NCBI GenBank assembly: GCA_017885385.1
Contig: JAFNGF010000238.1
Location: 1-14,298, forward strand
Reading direction: 5' to 3'
Source of the DNA: Planctomycetota bacterium
Lineage (GTDB): Bacteria; Planctomycetota; Phycisphaerae; Sedimentisphaerales; Anaerobacaceae
DNA: 14,298 nucleotides
Numbering within the stretch: the first letter of the stretch is position 1; each line of letters opens with the position of its first letter. Under the pieces are notes generated by a model, which was not told the DNA's origin, searched no databases, and worked only from the letters and a program-made list of their open reading frames with translations. Positions 1-7,282 of this stretch are shown here, piece after piece. Position numbers and translations under genes: made by a program.

Positions 1-1503
1 CTGGAAAACGCCTACCGCGAAGAGACCGGGCAGAAGGACTCCGTCGGAATGTATCGCTTCTGGAGAGACAAGGGTAAGGTCGACATGAGCCGGGATGGGA
101 TACTTGCACTTTACAAGCAAGCTATGGACGAAGGGATACCCGTCCTTTCCATCGAGGACGGATTCGGGGAGCTAGACCATGCCGGCTGGAAACTCCTGAT
201 GAAGGAGTTCGGGGACAAGATATTTATTATCGGCGACGACCTGGTCACCACCAAAGATGAGAACATTGAAGCCTGCGCCAAGAACGAGGAAATCAATGCC
301 GCTCTTATCAAAGCCAACCAGATCGGAACCCTGTCGGAAACGGTGCTGGCGATGCTAACGGCCATCGGTTACGGGGCAGAGCTGGTGGTCTCTCACCGTT
401 CCAAGTCGCCGAATGACCCCTTCGAGGCGGACATCTCCACAGCAATGAATAGTCTCGGTATGAAGGCAGGCGGCGGCGCTAATACCGAGAGACTGCAAAA
501 GTACGGACGCGTCATGGAAATAATAGCCCTGGTTAAAGCCTCGCAGAGAGAAATGACAGACCAGGAAAGGAAGGAAGTAGGAGAAAACGTTAAGGAATTG
601 GTACGGATACTGACCGGCAAGGAGGACGTCACGGTCATGCCCGATGCCGCCGAGATCGACATCGCTGCCCTATTGATGCGAATGTTGGCCATTGAAGCCG
701 TCGGCGGAACCGAGGAGGCAACCAATGCCGGCATCCCGTCTGCCGCTGCGACCGTGTTCTTGGGCAGGACCGGAATCATTCGCTTCAAAGGCTCGACGCC
801 GCTTGGCACGTCAGCCGGCGTGGATGAGGCAATCCACTACGTAGACAGCATCATTACCGCCGGTGAGCTCACTAAGAAGTACCCGGATCTATTTAATAAT
901 GCCGGAGACGGCACATATCGCTTCAAGAAAAGCCTGGACTTTGCCGCTATCAAGGCCAAGAACGACCAGCAGTTGCTGAATCGTTGGAGAGAGGCCAGAC
1001 GCTACGACGGCAAAGGCTGTATGGAGGCGGTCAGGCACATCGAAACCGTGCTTGCCAAAGCCTTCATGGGAAGGAGGCTTGCACAACTCGGCAGTCTGCT
1101 TGACGTAGACAGAGAGCTGCTCCGCCTTGAGAGCGAACAAGCGGTGGCTGCGGGAATTATCGCCAAAGAGGCTGCAGTTGAGGATAAGATACATGTGATG
1201 CAAAGAAAAGGCGTTCTGGGAATGAATGCCATTCTATCTTTATCGCTGGCTTTGGGTCGGGCAATTGCCGCCAGCCAGGGTAAAGAGCTATGGCAGCTCA
1301 TTCGAGAAATGGCAGCCGAAACAATGGCAAAGTTCGTGGCGGCAAACGCCGGCGATGGCCAGAAAAAGGATTTGGCAGCTCTTAGAACTACGGACTTTGA
1401 GGAGTTGAAAACTCTGTTTAGAAAGACCGCTCAGCAGGCAATCCAAAAGAACGAAAAGATTTATAAGCTGCTCAGAGAACAACTGCCTGTTTATCCGGTG
1501 TAG
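1..1503 (+). CDS. eno: Enolase (partial, 5' end outside window) with an extra C-terminal enolase-N-like domain
   Basis: Enolase interconverts 2-phosphoglycerate and phosphoenolpyruvate in cytoplasmic glycolysis. The frame is open from base 1, so the first methionine at 49 is internal. The catalytic barrel is visible in order: SIEDG (Glu at 154-156), GDDL (first Asp at 235-237), IKANQIGTLSET (Lys at 310-312), SHRS (His at 394-396), and a Lys at 463-465 in a KAGGG segment where most enolases have KTGS. An Asp at 37-39 may be the first Mg ligand. A normal enolase would end near 520-550. Instead the frame runs about 950 bases further. From about 676 to 1315 it again resembles an enolase N-terminal domain: MRMLAIEA, PLGTSAGVDEA (799-831, compare PSGASTGxxEA), YDGKG, and MNAILSLSLALGRA (1222 on, compare ANAILAVSLA). 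This copy carries two insertions. The tail 1320-1500 is charged and helical. The enolase call is firm; what the extra domain does is unknown. Confidence 0.9.
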   Translation: MENAYREETGQKDSVGMYRFWRDKGKVDMSRDGILALYKQAMDEGIPVLSIEDGFGELDHAGWKLLMKEFGDKIFIIGDDLVTTKDENIEACAKNEEINAALIKANQIGTLSETVLAMLTAIGYGAELVVSHRSKSPNDPFEADISTAMNSLGMKAGGGANTERLQKYGRVMEIIALVKASQREMTDQERKEVGENVKELVRILTGKEDVTVMPDAAEIDIAALLMRMLAIEAVGGTEEATNAGIPSAAATVFLGRTGIIRFKGSTPLGTSAGVDEAIHYVDSIITAGELTKKYPDLFNNAGDGTYRFKKSLDFAAIKAKNDQQLLNRWREARRYDGKGCMEAVRHIETVLAKAFMGRRLAQLGSLLDVDRELLRLESEQAVAAGIIAKEAAVEDKIHVMQRKGVLGMNAILSLSLALGRAIAASQGKELWQLIREMAAETMAKFVAANAGDGQKKDLAALRTTDFEELKTLFRKTAQQAIQKNEKIYKLLREQLPVYPV

Positions 1504-1508
1504 GACAT

Positions 1509-1598
1509 CGAATTAGGCACGGATGAGGCGTCGCTCGGGTCACGGGCGACGGAGAATCCGTGCTTATTTGTGTTAATCTGTGGTTTATACATGGTTTA
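1509..1598. repeat. Dispersed repeat, copy 1
   Basis: This spacer between the enolase and the next gene is a repeat. It opens with CGAATTA and the inverted half GCACGGAT (1517-1524), matched by ATCCGTGC (1556-1563). It ends in a 43-base segment (1555-1597) that recurs at 7643-7685 with one difference (T versus C inside TTATYTG). The middle differs between copies; here it holds a small GTCGC/GCGAC hairpin. No promoter was recognised in it. Confidence 0.8.
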
Positions 1599-1602
1599 GG
1601 CC

Positions 1603-2250
1603 ATGGATGGGCAAAATATCATCCGAAGGCTCATATTTATGGTCTTTTTTGGCATCGGCGCGGCAGCCGTGGCCGGGGCCGTCCTTTGCGATGACCTGAC
1701 TGCGTACTTTCGGAACAGGCAACTGTTAAACGACGCGCAAGAAGCACTTGCCCAGCTGCGATCTCTAAACTCCGAGTATGATGTGCTGCTGGAGTTATTA
1801 GACGCAGATCCCAACCTATTTGAGAGGCTTGCCCCGGCTGCCCTGGGCATTGAGCGTCAGGAGCCAAACACCGTGTACCCCAGCGCAACGCTGGAGCAGT
1901 TAGCTATTGCCAGACGTGCCCTGTCTGGGGTACCCCCGCTTAGCCCCGGCCACTGGCCGGGGTACCCCCGCCGCCAGGCGGGGGCTAATGTCCCCGCGAG
2001 AGCGGGGACCGCCGAAGGGAGGGTCCTGGCAGAGCAGTCGAGAACCCACCCTGAAAATTCGAAATTCCCGCAGGAAGCGGTCCCTGCCTGGCTTACTCGG
2101 TGTAGCGAACCCCGCCGACGGCTGGTGCTATTTTTTGTTGGTGCCGGGCTAATCCTGACTTCGTTTATTTGCTTCGGCTCAACTGCCGACAAGCACCGAT
2201 CCCTCGACTTCGCTCGGGACCCTGGGTCCCCGCCAAGCGGGGTCCCTTGA
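1603..2250 (+). CDS. FtsB/DivIC-like septum formation initiator with repeat-derived insert and extra C-terminal membrane segment
   Basis: FtsB/DivIC proteins are small bitopic divisome proteins with one N-terminal membrane segment and an extracytoplasmic coiled coil. Here residues 9-29 are hydrophobic, 38-66 are heptad-like, and 69-93 (DPNLFERLAPAALGIE, then EPNTVYP) match the typical family ending 'DPxxIExxAReeLGxxxPgExxY'. Position directly after eno supports the call, because eno-ftsB order is conserved in many Proteobacteria. The family normally stops here, near residue 95-105. This protein continues to 215. Residues about 109-142 are encoded by a cluster of palindromes, 174-192 form a second hydrophobic segment, and about 196-215 are again repeat-encoded. 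The present C-terminus may therefore be a product of repeat insertion, and the gene could be decaying. The start at 1603 has no strong ribosome binding site. It converges with the kinase gene, with 3 bases between the stop codons. Confidence 0.6.
   Translation: MDGQNIIRRLIFMVFFGIGAAAVAGAVLCDDLTAYFRNRQLLNDAQEALAQLRSLNSEYDVLLELLDADPNLFERLAPAALGIERQEPNTVYPSATLEQLAIARRALSGVPPLSPGHWPGYPRRQAGANVPARAGTAEGRVLAEQSRTHPENSKFPQEAVPAWLTRCSEPRRRLVLFFVGAGLILTSFICFGSTADKHRSLDFARDPGSPPSGVP
1927..2009. repeat. Cluster of nested GC-rich palindromes inside the FtsB-like gene
   Basis: Palindromes seen directly: GGGGTACCCC at 1927-1936, with the longer GGGGTACCCCCGC repeated at 1959-1971; a 9-bp stem 1944-1952/1954-1962; an 8-bp stem CCCCCGCC/GGCGGGGG (1965-1972/1977-1984); an outer pair TTAGCCCC/GGGGCTAA (1940-1947/1981-1988); and GTCCCCGC-GAGA-GCGGGGAC (1990-2009), which has a GNRA-type loop. 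The reading frame stays open through all of them. Confidence 0.8.
2200..2246. repeat. Palindromic element at the convergent gene ends
   Basis: A weak TCCC/GGGA hairpin (2200-2219) is followed by a stronger one: GGG-T-CCCCGC (2224-2233), loop CAA, then GCGGGG-T-CCC (2237-2246). It encodes the last residues of the FtsB-like protein and ends two bases before its stop codon. It could slow RNA polymerase from either side, but neither strand has a U-run, so I do not call it an intrinsic terminator. Confidence 0.6.
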
Positions 2251-2253
2251 CAA

Positions 2254-4386
2254 TTATTGCACCCGGGCAGCTCGCTGCGCTGGCCGCGGGGCAGCTAAGG
2301 CCACTCTGAAGATTGCTCCGGTGGGCTTGGCGGTAAGGATTTCCACAAAGCCGTTGTGTGCCTGGGCGAATTTTTTCACAAGCGCCAATCCCAGCCCCGT
2401 GCCGGCAGTTTCACGAGTAGCTTCGCAGCCACAGCGATAGAACTGCTCAAAGACTTTCTTCCGCTGGCGATGCGGGACGCCTGGGCCATGGTCTTCGACC
2501 TCAATCGTGACGAATTGAGCATTACTTCTGGTCCGAACCGTAATAGTTTTGTCCTCGGCGCTGCGTGCGTACTTGATTGCGTTGTCCAGCAGGTTGACCA
2601 CTATCTGAGTGACAGCGTCACGGTCGAAAGCCGCCTGTGTAAGCTCGCCGAATTCCTTCCTTATAGAAAAGCCACTCTCCGCTGCATAGGGCGTCATCAT
2701 CTCGACAACCTCTGCGATACATGCGTTGATGTCACCCAGGCCGAAGGCATACTTTTTTCGACCTCTCTGGATTCTGGAAAAGTCCAGCACGTTCTCTATT
2801 AGCCGGCTGAGCCTTTCGCTTTCCTGCCGCATGCTTTTGTAGTATTCAGTCAGCTTGTCTTTTGACTTTACCCAGTTCTTTTCCAGCATTTCCGAGTACA
2901 TTCGGATTGAAGTCAGCGGCGTCCGAAGCTCGTGTGAGACGGCTGATATGAAATCGTCCTTTTTTTGTGCCAGTTTAATTTGTGCCCGTGCGGCCAGCCA
3001 TAAGCTGCCCAGTGCCAGCATCACCGCCAGAAGCACCACCGTAATAATGCTGAAATACCAGTTCCGAATCTGACTTATCTGTTTAGCTATCCAGGCAGGA
3101 TCAATTTCTTTGAGCTTCAATACCAAATCTCCGAAGCCGAAGTCCAATATGGCGGTGTAGGCGATCGCTTTGCCGGCGTCACTTTCTAGCGTTTCGGCGC
3201 CTGGCGTTTGAACCAGCTCGAATGTCATTCCTTGGCGCATAAAACGCTCGGCGGATTCTCTGAGTTCCGCGATTAGCTGTTTTTCATTGAGTTGAAATCC
3301 CTGCAACAAGTGCCTGTCTTCGATTTGCACGTGCCTGAGCAGAAAAACCTGCCCACCGAACACAGATTGCTGACCGGCCTGGCTGGGCACAACCAGCGGC
3401 ACGAATGGTTCGATCCGAATCTGCACGGTTTCAGTTTGGCCCGGCTCGCCAGGTCCGCCTGCGGCGGATTGCTGAGCAGGAGGCTGGGCTGGTTGTTGCA
3501 TTTGCGCTGGCTGGCTTTGAGCTATACGTCCTTGAACAACATCGCGCTGACGGGCGGGTCCATCGGGAACGGCAACATTTTCGTGTTCAGCGTGCTGCAG
3601 GGCGAGCTCGACGTTCTGCGCCACATTGGAGGCCACGATTGAGCGTGGTTGGTTGATGACCTGTGCTTGTTGAGACGCTTCTTGGAGGCTGTCGATGGTG
3701 TATTGTTTCTTGCGTCCGCCTTTGGCCTGAGTTTGTTGCTCTTTGCCTTCGGCGACTTTTTGATCTTTGCCGAGTCCCTTCGTATCGGCCGAGAAAGAAT
3801 CTAAGGCAGGTTTTGCGGACGGATACGACTTCGCGGACGCGCTGGAAGGAAACTTGAATCCACCCGAAGTGGAGCTTAACGCAGGCAGCAGGTTCTGTCT
3901 AATGTTGTTTAGGTGAGCATCGACCTTTCCGGCTTGTTCATCTTGGCGGCCTTGCTGCAACTGTTCCGTGGCATGGGCTTCCAGCCCGTGGGACCACGCC
4001 CAGGATGGCCGTGCCACGTAGGGGGTTACAATTGTTCCTTCCGGCTCGATTTGAAAGTTGCCGTACGCCAGGTTGTTCTCCAGCCGGTCGCCCAGCGGCG
4101 AACGCAGCAACGGTCCGCCTGTGGCGGATTGCTGAGCGGCCGCCACGTTCTCGGGCACATAGTAGTACTGATAGTCGGTCCAGGGGCGCTGTTGCTCTGT
4201 CTGCATGAACTCATCCAGCTTTCGTTTCACGTCCTGCCGGATTTGTTCCGCCACTTCTGCGAATTGGCCCAGCCGGGCCCCTTCCAGGCCCTGTGCCCGT
4301 ATCTCGATGGCGCGGTATCCCAGCCAGCTCAGCCCGCACACAGCGGCGAGAATTATCACAGACAGAATAGTCAGGCGTACGTACAT
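2254..4386 (-). CDS. Membrane sensor histidine kinase with very long low-complexity extracytoplasmic region
   Basis: This is the kinase of a two-component pair. It has 710 residues: membrane segment 1 at about 5-25, a ~415-residue outer region, and membrane segment 2 at about 444-466. HisKA follows with SHELRTP (phospho-acceptor His485). The HATPase domain shows NLLDNAIKYA (around 598-607), DHGPG (632-636), FEQFYR (646-651) and GTGLGL (662-667). All catalytic motifs are intact. The outer region is rich in Gln, Ala, Ser and Pro, especially 140-320, and I recognise no PAS, Cache or HAMP domain in it. Two stretches, about 81-92 and 302-312, read AAAQQSATGGP and PPAQQSAAGGP and are encoded by the same 26-base palindromic repeat. 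The start codon lies 22 bases after the regulator's stop codon, so the two genes form an operon. The signal sensed cannot be told; the layout resembles PhoR/ResE-type kinases only in its cytoplasmic half. Confidence 0.92.
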   Translation of the reverse strand: MYVRLTILSVIILAAVCGLSWLGYRAIEIRAQGLEGARLGQFAEVAEQIRQDVKRKLDEFMQTEQQRPWTDYQYYYVPENVAAAQQSATGGPLLRSPLGDRLENNLAYGNFQIEPEGTIVTPYVARPSWAWSHGLEAHATEQLQQGRQDEQAGKVDAHLNNIRQNLLPALSSTSGGFKFPSSASAKSYPSAKPALDSFSADTKGLGKDQKVAEGKEQQTQAKGGRKKQYTIDSLQEASQQAQVINQPRSIVASNVAQNVELALQHAEHENVAVPDGPARQRDVVQGRIAQSQPAQMQQPAQPPAQQSAAGGPGEPGQTETVQIRIEPFVPLVVPSQAGQQSVFGGQVFLLRHVQIEDRHLLQGFQLNEKQLIAELRESAERFMRQGMTFELVQTPGAETLESDAGKAIAYTAILDFGFGDLVLKLKEIDPAWIAKQISQIRNWYFSIITVVLLAVMLALGSLWLAARAQIKLAQKKDDFISAVSHELRTPLTSIRMYSEMLEKNWVKSKDKLTEYYKSMRQESERLSRLIENVLDFSRIQRGRKKYAFGLGDINACIAEVVEMMTPYAAESGFSIRKEFGELTQAAFDRDAVTQIVVNLLDNAIKYARSAEDKTITVRTRSNAQFVTIEVEDHGPGVPHRQRKKVFEQFYRCGCEATRETAGTGLGLALVKKFAQAHNGFVEILTAKPTGAIFRVALAAPRPAQRAARVQ
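3452..3477. repeat. 26-bp palindrome-bearing repeat, copy A, in the kinase gene
   Basis: It matches 4112-4137 at 25 of 26 positions and contains the hairpin TCCGCC-TGC-GGCGGA. Both copies are in the same orientation and the same codon phase, encoding AQQSA(A/T)GGP on the minus strand. Confidence 0.75.
4112..4137. repeat. 26-bp palindrome-bearing repeat, copy B, in the kinase gene
   Basis: Second copy of the 3452-3477 repeat. The only difference is T for C in the hairpin loop (TGT versus TGC), which leaves the stem intact. The phase relative to codons is identical to that of copy A. Confidence 0.75.
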
Positions 4387-4408
4387 TTGCGTCTATCGAC
4401 CTGGGGCA

Positions 4409-5107
4409 CTAAACTTCATACTTGTAGCCTGCGCCTCTGACCGTCTTGATGATCGTTGGATCAGCAGTGTCCGGCTCGATTTTGCTCCTTAGCTTTGCGA
4501 TGTGCATATCCATTGTTCTTGTGCCTAAGTCGGTCATCGTATCGTGCCAGACTTCTTTGTATAGTTCTTCTCTGCTGATGACCCGATTCGGATTGGCGGC
4601 AAAATACTGTATGATTGCCGCCTCGCGTTTAGTGATCTCTATTTTTTTATCCTCGCGTCTGGCTTTAAGTGCTCCGACATCGATGTCCAAATCTGCAAAC
4701 CTAAAAGCCTGGCCGACCGCTCGCGTAGGATCTGTTCTTCGCAGCACGGCTTTGATTCTTGCCAGCATCTCTTCGAGCGAAAACGGCTTTGTAATATAGT
4801 CATCGGCGCCCAGGTCCAGCCCCTTTATTCTTTCTTTTTCTTGTCCCTTGGCCGTCACTATAATAATAGGGGTCTGCAAGGCGTTCTGCCGCCATATAGA
4901 GCACAGTTGCTCGCCGCTAATTTTCGGCAGCATCAGGTCAAGCAGAATCAAATCGAACTTACCTTCGCTGACGATGCGCTGCGCCTCCAGCCCGTCTACG
5001 GCAGGCGTGACCGTAAAGCCGTGAAACTCGAGAAAATCCATTAGGGCAGTCCGAATTTTCTGCTCATCTTCAACCACGAGTATGTGCATATTTTCTTGCG
5101 AAGCCAT
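4409..5107 (-). CDS. OmpR/PhoB-family response regulator
   Basis: DNA-binding response regulator of 232 residues, the usual length. The receiver domain (about 7-120) has the acidic pair E13-D14, phospho-acceptor Asp57 in LILLDLMLP, Thr85 in IIIVTAKG, and Lys107 in ITKPFS. A winged-helix domain follows (about 135-230), ending in the family signature RGAGYKYEV. The start at 5107 is chosen because GAGGA (5114-5118 on the plus strand, read in reverse) sits 6 bases before it; the alternative Met at 5089 has no such site. It is the first gene of an operon with the downstream kinase. The palindromic box at 5153-5202 lies just upstream and has the 11-bp direct-repeat spacing typical for this family, so autoregulation is likely. 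The regulon and signal are unknown. Confidence 0.95.
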   Translation of the reverse strand: MASQENMHILVVEDEQKIRTALMDFLEFHGFTVTPAVDGLEAQRIVSEGKFDLILLDLMLPKISGEQLCSIWRQNALQTPIIIVTAKGQEKERIKGLDLGADDYITKPFSLEEMLARIKAVLRRTDPTRAVGQAFRFADLDIDVGALKARREDKKIEITKREAAIIQYFAANPNRVISREELYKEVWHDTMTDLGTRTMDMHIAKLRSKIEPDTADPTIIKTVRGAGYKYEV

Positions 5108-5124
5108 AATTTGTCCTCATTTAT

Positions 5125-5130
5125 ATTATA
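5125..5130 (-). promoter_or_regulatory. Candidate -10 box for the regulator-kinase operon
   Basis: The minus strand reads TATAAT here. No good -35 hexamer lies 17 bp upstream, which would suit an activator-dependent promoter using the box that begins at 5153, 22 bp away. Transcription would begin near 5118, giving a leader of only about 11 bases with the ribosome binding site at its very start. That is a reason for caution. Confidence 0.35.
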
Positions 5131-5152
5131 AGCCAAACTTAGGCACAGGATT

Positions 5153-5202
5153 TGTAAATGTTCTGTAAAAAAACCGCGGCGGTTATTTTACACACATTTT
5201 AC
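5153..5202. promoter_or_regulatory. Palindromic OmpR/PhoB-type operator between divergent genes
   Basis: On the plus strand TGTAAA occurs at 5153-5158 and 5164-5169, period 11. TTTTAC occurs at 5186-5191 and 5197-5202, again period 11 and reading GTAAAA on the minus strand. The two pairs face each other around a CGG centre (5177-5179); the inner arms 5166-5176 and 5180-5190 pair at 10 of 11 positions. OmpR/PhoB-family regulators bind tandem half-sites about 11 bp apart, and such a regulator is encoded by the adjacent gene. The palindrome probably serves both divergent transcripts. That the neighbouring regulator binds here is inferred. Confidence 0.6.
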
Positions 5203-5203
5203 T

Positions 5204-5231
5204 TTGTTCTCAACCGATATTGTCACATAAT
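5204..5231 (+). promoter_or_regulatory. Candidate sigma70-type promoter for the DUF4139 gene
   Basis: TTGTTC (5204-5209), 16-bp spacer, CATAAT (5226-5231). It starts directly after the operator palindrome, so a bound regulator would touch or sit next to the -35 region. The -10 lies 23 bp from the palindrome edge, almost the mirror image of the 22 bp on the other side. Confidence 0.45.
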
Positions 5232-5274
5232 CTGAACAGGGCATTCTAAGAACCTTTTTGAAAGGAGCCAAAGA

Positions 5275-7056
5275 ATGAAGAACCGAACAAGAACGTCCAT
5301 ACTTGCGGCTGCGATAACCGGCTTATTGGCCGGTCTGGTTTTTGCCGATGCACCCAGAACAGCGGGCACGATCTCAAAAGTGACGGTTTATCGTGGCCAA
5401 GCCCTGGTGACCCGGGCCATAAGTATTGACCTGCCGCCGGGCACCTCGGAGCTGATAGTCGAAAACTTGCCGGCCAGGATCATTCCCGAAAGTCTGTATG
5501 CGCAGACGGTAGGCGACGTTAAGGTGCTGAGCGTAAGATATCGCGAGCAAGCGGTCAAAGAAGACACGCGGGAAGAAGTCAAGCAAATAGACGCCCAGAT
5601 AGAAGACCTCAAGAACAAACAATACCACGCAAAAAGCGAACAGGAAAATATCAACGATTTACGGAATAAGTTTAGAGACTTATGGAAGCTGAGCGTGGAC
5701 GCCGCCAACGTTGATTTGAACCGCTCGGTGATGCAGTCCGAACAAATTGAGTCGTTCACACAATATCTTGAGGAGAAATCTATCGAGTGGCATGAAAAGA
5801 CGCTTGAGCTTGGCGACCTGCAGGCCAGTCTACAAAAGGAGCTGGAGCTGCTCCAGCGCAAACGCCAGGAACTCGCCGGCAGCAGCTCTCGCGCCGAGCG
5901 AGAAGCGGTGCTTTTCCTGAGCAGCCAGAGTAAGAGCGACCCTGCTTCGCGGCAGCCCAAGAAGGCAATCATAGAGCTAAGCTACCTGGTGGACGGAGCC
6001 AGCTGGGTGCCGCAATACAACCTTCGCGCCGACCCCGACAAATCGAACGCCTTGATTGAGTACCACGCGGTGGTTAACCAGACCAGCGGCGAAGACTGGA
6101 ACGGCATCGCTTTAAGCCTTTCCACCGCCGAGCCAACGATGGTCGCCGCCGCTCCGATTCTGGAACCAATGCTTGTGAGCCTTTCTGCTTCTGCCCCCGC
6201 ACAACAAGCGGGACAACAGGCCCTGCTGGGAGCGGAACAGGCTCGACAGTATCTAATGTCTCGAAAGGCCAATGTCAAAAAGGGCGTGGCAGCGAACGTA
6301 GAGCTTAACGAGCTGGCGATTCAAAACCAGGCATTTGTCTTCAGCGTTGGCCGGAAAGAGGTCGAGGAATTCCAGCGACAGATAGCCGAAGTTTCCCGCA
6401 TCGAGGGAATCAGTGTAACATACGATTTGCCCGGCAAACTGACACTGCCCAGCCGGAGCGACCAGCAGTTGGTAAGCATCGCCACGATTACTGCGAAAGC
6501 CGAATTTGTCTTGCTGGCCACACCTTTGCTGACCGACTATGTTTACCTTCAGGCGGACCTGCTTAACGACAGTGACACGATCCTTCTGCCCGGCCAGGCA
6601 ACTATGTTCCGCAACGGCGAATTTGTCGGCAAGGGACAGTTGCCTCAAGTTACCATCGGCGAGAAATTCACAGCGGGCTTCGGCATAGATTCGCAGGTTC
6701 GCGTCGCCCACGAGCTCGAAGACAAGAAATCACGGATTCAAGGCGGCAACCGGATCGACACCTATTATTACCGTATTGCCCTGAGCAGCTACAAGAATAC
6801 GCCGGTGAAGCTAAAATTGCTCGACCGTCTGCCATACACGGATGACACTTCCGTTAAAGTAGAGCTTGAAAAAGCCGACCCGGAGCTGAGCAAAGACGCC
6901 GAGTATCTGCGAACCGCGCGGAAAAAGGGCATCTTGCGATGGGACCTGCAATTGGCGCCGAATAGCGTCGGGGAAAAGGCAACGGTTGTGCGATACAGCT
7001 TCATTATGGAGTATGACAAGAATATGCAAATCCAGCCTCACCGTTCAGGCCAGTAA
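5275..7056 (+). CDS. Secreted DUF4140/DUF4139 (mucoidy-inhibitor MuiA-like) protein
   Basis: A 593-residue exported protein of a family without a known biochemical function; gammaproteobacterial members are annotated as mucoidy inhibitor A. A signal peptide occupies about 1-24 (LLAGLVFADA). A DUF4140-like N-terminal domain follows at about 31-90 (TISKVTVYRGQALVTR). Residues 91-215 are strongly charged and helical, as a long coiled coil. The DUF4139 domain runs from about 230 to 585, with the signature GASWVPQYNLRAD, VVNQTSGEDWNG and LSLSTAEP (241-287). Near 310-370 there is a Gln/Ala-rich insertion. AAAGGAG at 5261-5267 fixes the start. It is divergent from the regulator-kinase operon and shares its control region, so it is a likely target of that system, perhaps in the cell envelope; that role is inferred. 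Confidence 0.88.
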   Translation: MKNRTRTSILAAAITGLLAGLVFADAPRTAGTISKVTVYRGQALVTRAISIDLPPGTSELIVENLPARIIPESLYAQTVGDVKVLSVRYREQAVKEDTREEVKQIDAQIEDLKNKQYHAKSEQENINDLRNKFRDLWKLSVDAANVDLNRSVMQSEQIESFTQYLEEKSIEWHEKTLELGDLQASLQKELELLQRKRQELAGSSSRAEREAVLFLSSQSKSDPASRQPKKAIIELSYLVDGASWVPQYNLRADPDKSNALIEYHAVVNQTSGEDWNGIALSLSTAEPTMVAAAPILEPMLVSLSASAPAQQAGQQALLGAEQARQYLMSRKANVKKGVAANVELNELAIQNQAFVFSVGRKEVEEFQRQIAEVSRIEGISVTYDLPGKLTLPSRSDQQLVSIATITAKAEFVLLATPLLTDYVYLQADLLNDSDTILLPGQATMFRNGEFVGKGQLPQVTIGEKFTAGFGIDSQVRVAHELEDKKSRIQGGNRIDTYYYRIALSSYKNTPVKLKLLDRLPYTDDTSVKVELEKADPELSKDAEYLRTARKKGILRWDLQLAPNSVGEKATVVRYSFIMEYDKNMQIQPHRSGQ

Positions 7057-7173
7057 CTCTGAAGCACTCTGATAGAGACGGGCAGCGCAAACACGTCTCG
7101 TACGTGCTTAGCCGGGGAAAAAGCCATCCGCAAAGCCTCGGCTTGAGCCTAGTCCGCCGAAGCGGCTGGCCCG

Positions 7174-7216
7174 CGGCCAGCGCAGCTCGTGGCTAAGCCA
7201 CAAGCTGCGAAGGCCG
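7174..7216. repeat. 43-base palindrome
   Basis: The arms pair in three blocks: CGGCC/GGCCG (7174-7178/7212-7216), CGCAGCT/AGCTGCG (7181-7187/7203-7209) and GTGGCT/AGCCAC (7189-7194/7196-7201), around a single central A. It would form a near-perfect hairpin or cruciform. It has no T-run after it. Confidence 0.8.
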
Positions 7217-7282
7217 GACAGGCTATGGGAAGGCGTTCGTCAACGCAGGCGATAAGCACTTGGGCGGCAAAATGCACGGCGC

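Noticed and set aside
1568..1591. TTGTGT and TATACA as a promoter for the FtsB-like gene
   Set aside because: The spacer is only about 12 bp, and the sequence is part of a repeat that recurs at 7643-7685 next to a gene end rather than a gene start.
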